Shown here: positions 61,683-64,000 of the stretch, piece after piece
Layout of the letters: each line of letters begins with the position of its first letter
Numbering within the stretch: position 1 is the first letter of the stretch
Assembly: GCF_014904815.1 (NCBI RefSeq)
Contig: NZ_JACZFR010000006.1
Coordinates: 124,001-188,000, forward strand
Length of the DNA stretch: 64,000 nt
Reading direction: 5' to 3'
From: Microbulbifer taiwanensis
GTDB lineage: Bacteria; Pseudomonadota; Gammaproteobacteria; Pseudomonadales; Cellvibrionaceae
Translations under genes and position numbers: made by a program
The notes under the pieces: model-generated
The model's input: only the letters and a program-made list of their open reading frames with translations
Database searches by the model: none
What the model was told of the DNA's origin: nothing

Positions 61683-63737
61683 ATGTCCAATAATACGCCC
61701 CTATACCCGAAAGAGCTAAGCTGGCTTTCCTTCAACGAACGCGTCCTGCAGGAGGTGGAGGATGAGACGGTACCCATTATCGAGCGGGTGCGCTTCCTCG
61801 GCATCTTCTCCAATAACCTGGACGAGTTTTACCGTGTGCGCGTGGCCGACGTACGCCGCCTGGCCACCTTTGCCAAGGGCGGCAAGAACAAGGAGCACTT
61901 TGCCGAGTTGCTGTCGGATATCAACGAAAAGGTACTGCGCCTGCAGCGCCGCTCCCACGCCGCCTATACCAAGGTGCTGTCGGATCTGGACAAGCACGAT
62001 ATCCACCTGGTCAACGAATCCCAGCTGTGCGACAAACAGCGGGCTTTCGTCGAGGACTATTTCCACCGCGAAGTGTTGCCGGAATTGGAACCATTTTTTA
62101 TCGACGACCGCGACACAATGCCGCTGCTGAACGAAGCGAGCATTTATTTTGCGATCTACCTGCAGCTTGCGGACGGTTCCGAGCGCTTCGCGGCGATGGA
62201 AATCCCCACCGATACGCTGCCGCGCTTCGTGGTGATACCGCCCCGGGAGGGCAGGCACGAAAAGGTCTATATAGTCCTCGACAACATCATCCGCGCCTGC
62301 CTTGTGGAGGTGTTCCGCTACGTGCTGCCGATCGCCAGGGCGCAGGCGTATATGTTCAAGATCAGTCGCGATGCAGAACTGGAATTGGGGGAGCATATCA
62401 CCCAGAACATCGTCGACCGGGTGGCCAAGTCGCTGAAGAAGCGCAAGCAGGCGGAACCGGTGCGCATGGCCTACGATGCCGAGATGCCGGAGGGGCTGCT
62501 GAAACTGGTGAAGAAAAAGCTGAAGATGGGCCGCTACGACAGCTTTACCCCCGGTGGTCGCTACCACAACTCCAAGGATTTCATGGGCTTCCCCGCCGAC
62601 TCGGCACGCGACCGTTACAAGCCACTGAACCCGCTGCAGACGCTGCCCGACAGCGAGAGCATCTTCGATGTGCTGCGTGGTGGTGACCAGCTGTATTACT
62701 ACCCCTATCACGACTTTCGCGCGATTACCAACCTGCTGATTTCCGCCGCCATAGATCCGGAGGTCAGGGAGATCCGCATCAACCTGTACCGGGTGGCGAA
62801 GAATTCCCGCGTGGTGGCGGCGCTGGTGAACGCGGTGCGCAACAACAAGAAGGTAATCGCGGTGGTGGAGTTGCAGGCGCGCTTCGACGAACAGGCCAAT
62901 ATTCACTGGTCCGCCGAGCTGCGCGATGCCGGCGTCAAGGTGATCTACGGCGTGCCGGGTCTCAAGGTGCACTGCAAGTTGATTTCAATCGTGCGCAAAG
63001 AGGAGAGTGGGGACCGTTTCTACAGTCACCTGGGTACCGGCAATTTCAACGAGAGCACCGCCCGCGTCTACTGCGATTTCAGCCTGCTCACCAGTGACCA
63101 GGAACTTGGACGGGATGTCTACGACGTGTTCGAGTTTATCCAGTTCCCCCACCTGCGGCCCGACTACCAGCATATTGCCGTGTCCCCCTACACCAACCGT
63201 CCGGCACTGCTGGGCGCCATCGATCGGGAAATAGAGGCGGCCGAGGCCGGCGAGAAGGCGGAACTCTTCTTCAAGTGCAACAACCTGGTGGACGGCGAGC
63301 TGATCGAGCGCCTCTACCGCGCCGGCGCCGCCGGGGTGAAGGTGCGCATCATTGTGCGCAGTATGTGTGCACTGGTGTGTGAAACCCCGGGGCTTTCCGA
63401 CAATATCCGGGTTATCAGCCTGGTGGACAAATACCTGGAGCATGCGCGGGTGTATATCTTCCACAGCGGCGGCGACGAGTCCATGTGGATGTCGTCCGCC
63501 GACCTGATGACTCGCAACCTGGATCACCGCGTCGAGGTGACCTTCCCGATTGCGGACGAGGCGCACAAGCGGACGGTGAAGAAAATCATGGAGTTGCAGT
63601 GGAGTGACAATCAGAAGGCGCGGGTACTGGATTCCGAGCAGAGCAATACGCGTATCGCCAGCAACACCGAAAAGGGATGCCGTTCCCAGGATGCGATTTA
63701 CCGCTATCTGAAAAGGCGGGACTCACAACCCTCGTAG
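61683..63737 (+). CDS. ppk1: Polyphosphate kinase 1
   Basis: A 684-residue enzyme that makes polyphosphate from ATP. YPKELSWLSFNERVLQEVED is the N-terminal helix bundle start; FLGIFSNNLDEFYRVRVADV, KVHCKLISIVRKE (with the autophosphorylated His region) and YSHLGTGNFNEST follow, ending with VRIIVRSMCAL and NLDHRVEVTFPI, the usual PPK1 catalytic blocks. Length matches E. coli Ppk (688). ATG 61683 is chosen over 61620 because MSNNTPLYPKELSWLSF is the family start. Confidence 0.96.
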   Translation: MSNNTPLYPKELSWLSFNERVLQEVEDETVPIIERVRFLGIFSNNLDEFYRVRVADVRRLATFAKGGKNKEHFAELLSDINEKVLRLQRRSHAAYTKVLSDLDKHDIHLVNESQLCDKQRAFVEDYFHREVLPELEPFFIDDRDTMPLLNEASIYFAIYLQLADGSERFAAMEIPTDTLPRFVVIPPREGRHEKVYIVLDNIIRACLVEVFRYVLPIARAQAYMFKISRDAELELGEHITQNIVDRVAKSLKKRKQAEPVRMAYDAEMPEGLLKLVKKKLKMGRYDSFTPGGRYHNSKDFMGFPADSARDRYKPLNPLQTLPDSESIFDVLRGGDQLYYYPYHDFRAITNLLISAAIDPEVREIRINLYRVAKNSRVVAALVNAVRNNKKVIAVVELQARFDEQANIHWSAELRDAGVKVIYGVPGLKVHCKLISIVRKEESGDRFYSHLGTGNFNESTARVYCDFSLLTSDQELGRDVYDVFEFIQFPHLRPDYQHIAVSPYTNRPALLGAIDREIEAAEAGEKAELFFKCNNLVDGELIERLYRAGAAGVKVRIIVRSMCALVCETPGLSDNIRVISLVDKYLEHARVYIFHSGGDESMWMSSADLMTRNLDHRVEVTFPIADEAHKRTVKKIMELQWSDNQKARVLDSEQSNTRIASNTEKGCRSQDAIYRYLKRRDSQPS

Positions 63738-63798
63738 GCTGCGCCGCGCGCACTAATAGGGCTTCGTCGTTCGACCTGGTGTGCGCGGCGCACCCTAC
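63733..63798. repeat. Family A repeat, complete hairpin
   Basis: Arms 63733-63753 and 63778-63798 are near reverse complements with the same GTAGGGTGCGCCGCG core as the copy at 10737, around a 24-base loop. It lies between ppk1 and the next gene's stop. Confidence 0.8.
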
Positions 63799-63802
63799 CC
63801 AC

Positions 63803-64000
63803 TCACCGCCGGCTGAAGCCCACCAGCTTGCCGCGGCTGAAGGAGAAGCGGTAGCGCTCGCCGACCTTGAGCCGGTCGCGGCAGGTGGACTGGATGGTGA
63901 TGCGCGGATACTGAGGGGTGACCACCCAGGTGGTGAAATCGCTGCCCGGGCCGCGGCCGATCAGCCAGTAGTGGTCGCCACCGGTGCAGGTCCCCCCGGT
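63803..64000 (-). CDS. 3' end of an unrecognised gene (partial)
   Basis: On the minus strand a frame is open from the window edge to a TGA at 63803-63805, giving the last 65 residues. It contains two Cys, a W-L-I-G-R-G-P-G-S-D-F-T-T-W-V-V block and ends GERYRFSFSRGKLVGFSRR. The beta-strand pattern and Gly turns fit an OB-like or exported domain, but I do not recognise a family. The codon pattern matches the high-GC neighbours. Confidence 0.6.
   Translation of the reverse strand, partial: TGGTCTGGDHYWLIGRGPGSDFTTWVVTPQYPRITIQSTCRDRLKVGERYRFSFSRGKLVGFSRR

Overview
The window reads as a chromosome segment of a high-GC, Gram-negative gammaproteobacterium. The evidence is an RND pump with periplasmic adaptor, lipoproteins, an MvaT/H-NS-type nucleoid protein, RlmD, ParC, a MalT-like activator and FetAB. 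The mix fits a marine polysaccharide-degrading lineage such as Microbulbifer or other Cellvibrionales; that placement is inference, not something the DNA states. No rRNA, tRNA, CRISPR array, transposase or integrase gene was found.

Layout. 1-5.5 kb: end of a rhodanese gene, a GNAT acetyltransferase, a 2OG-Fe(II) oxygenase overlapping a LysR regulator, then a divergent MFS exporter, a short-chain dehydrogenase and a secreted GDSL/SGNH esterase. 5.6-10.6 kb: an RND pump and adaptor divergent from a TetR repressor, with a clear palindromic operator array between them. 10.8-17.3 kb: a GH13 alpha-glucosidase and a MalT-type activator, split by an AT-richer two-gene unit made of a permuted papain-fold (LRAT/NlpC-like) protein coupled to an HDAC11-like deacylase. 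17.5-25.4 kb: housekeeping and small conserved genes (hydrolase-like protein, metallo-beta-lactamase-fold hydrolase, DUF2799 lipoprotein, hotdog thioesterase, YgjP-like metalloprotein, rlmD, DUF2750, VOC protein, SDR) and selU. 25.5-34.2 kb: an SLC13-type permease with a charged linker, a CBS protein, an MvaT-like protein, a histidine phosphatase overlapping a sirtuin, NDH-2 and a flavoprotein-SelD fusion. 34.4-41.8 kb: a 1753-residue DUF748 envelope protein with twelve regularly spaced cysteine pairs, then an Aquifex-type aconitase. 41.8-48.3 kb: an AT-rich accessory island with a truncated SnoaL-like gene, a lipoprotein, an NTF2-like secreted protein, a membrane-bound CadC/TolB-like regulator, a secreted esterase and two related PD40 beta-propeller genes. 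48.5-64 kb: fetAB, DUF2214, an azoreductase-like gene with a divergent LysR, parC, marR-emrA-emrB, DUF2147, selO, divergent ppx and ppk1, and the 3' end of an unrecognised gene.

How the genes connect. Selenium handling appears three times: SelD (selenophosphate synthesis), SelU (tRNA 2-selenouridine) and SelO (here with Cys in the Sec position). Three drug or solute exporters (MFS, RND, EmrAB) each sit beside their own regulator. ppx and ppk1 diverge around a near-consensus Pho box, so polyphosphate turnover is probably phosphate-controlled. The MalT-like regulator and GH13 enzyme look like one alpha-glucan module.

The most interesting signals are the LRAT/NlpC-like plus HDAC11-like pair at 13.0-14.4 kb, the twelve-fold Cys-pair repeat in the DUF748 protein, the AT-rich island with its membrane regulator and duplicated propeller genes, and two families of intergenic inverted repeats.
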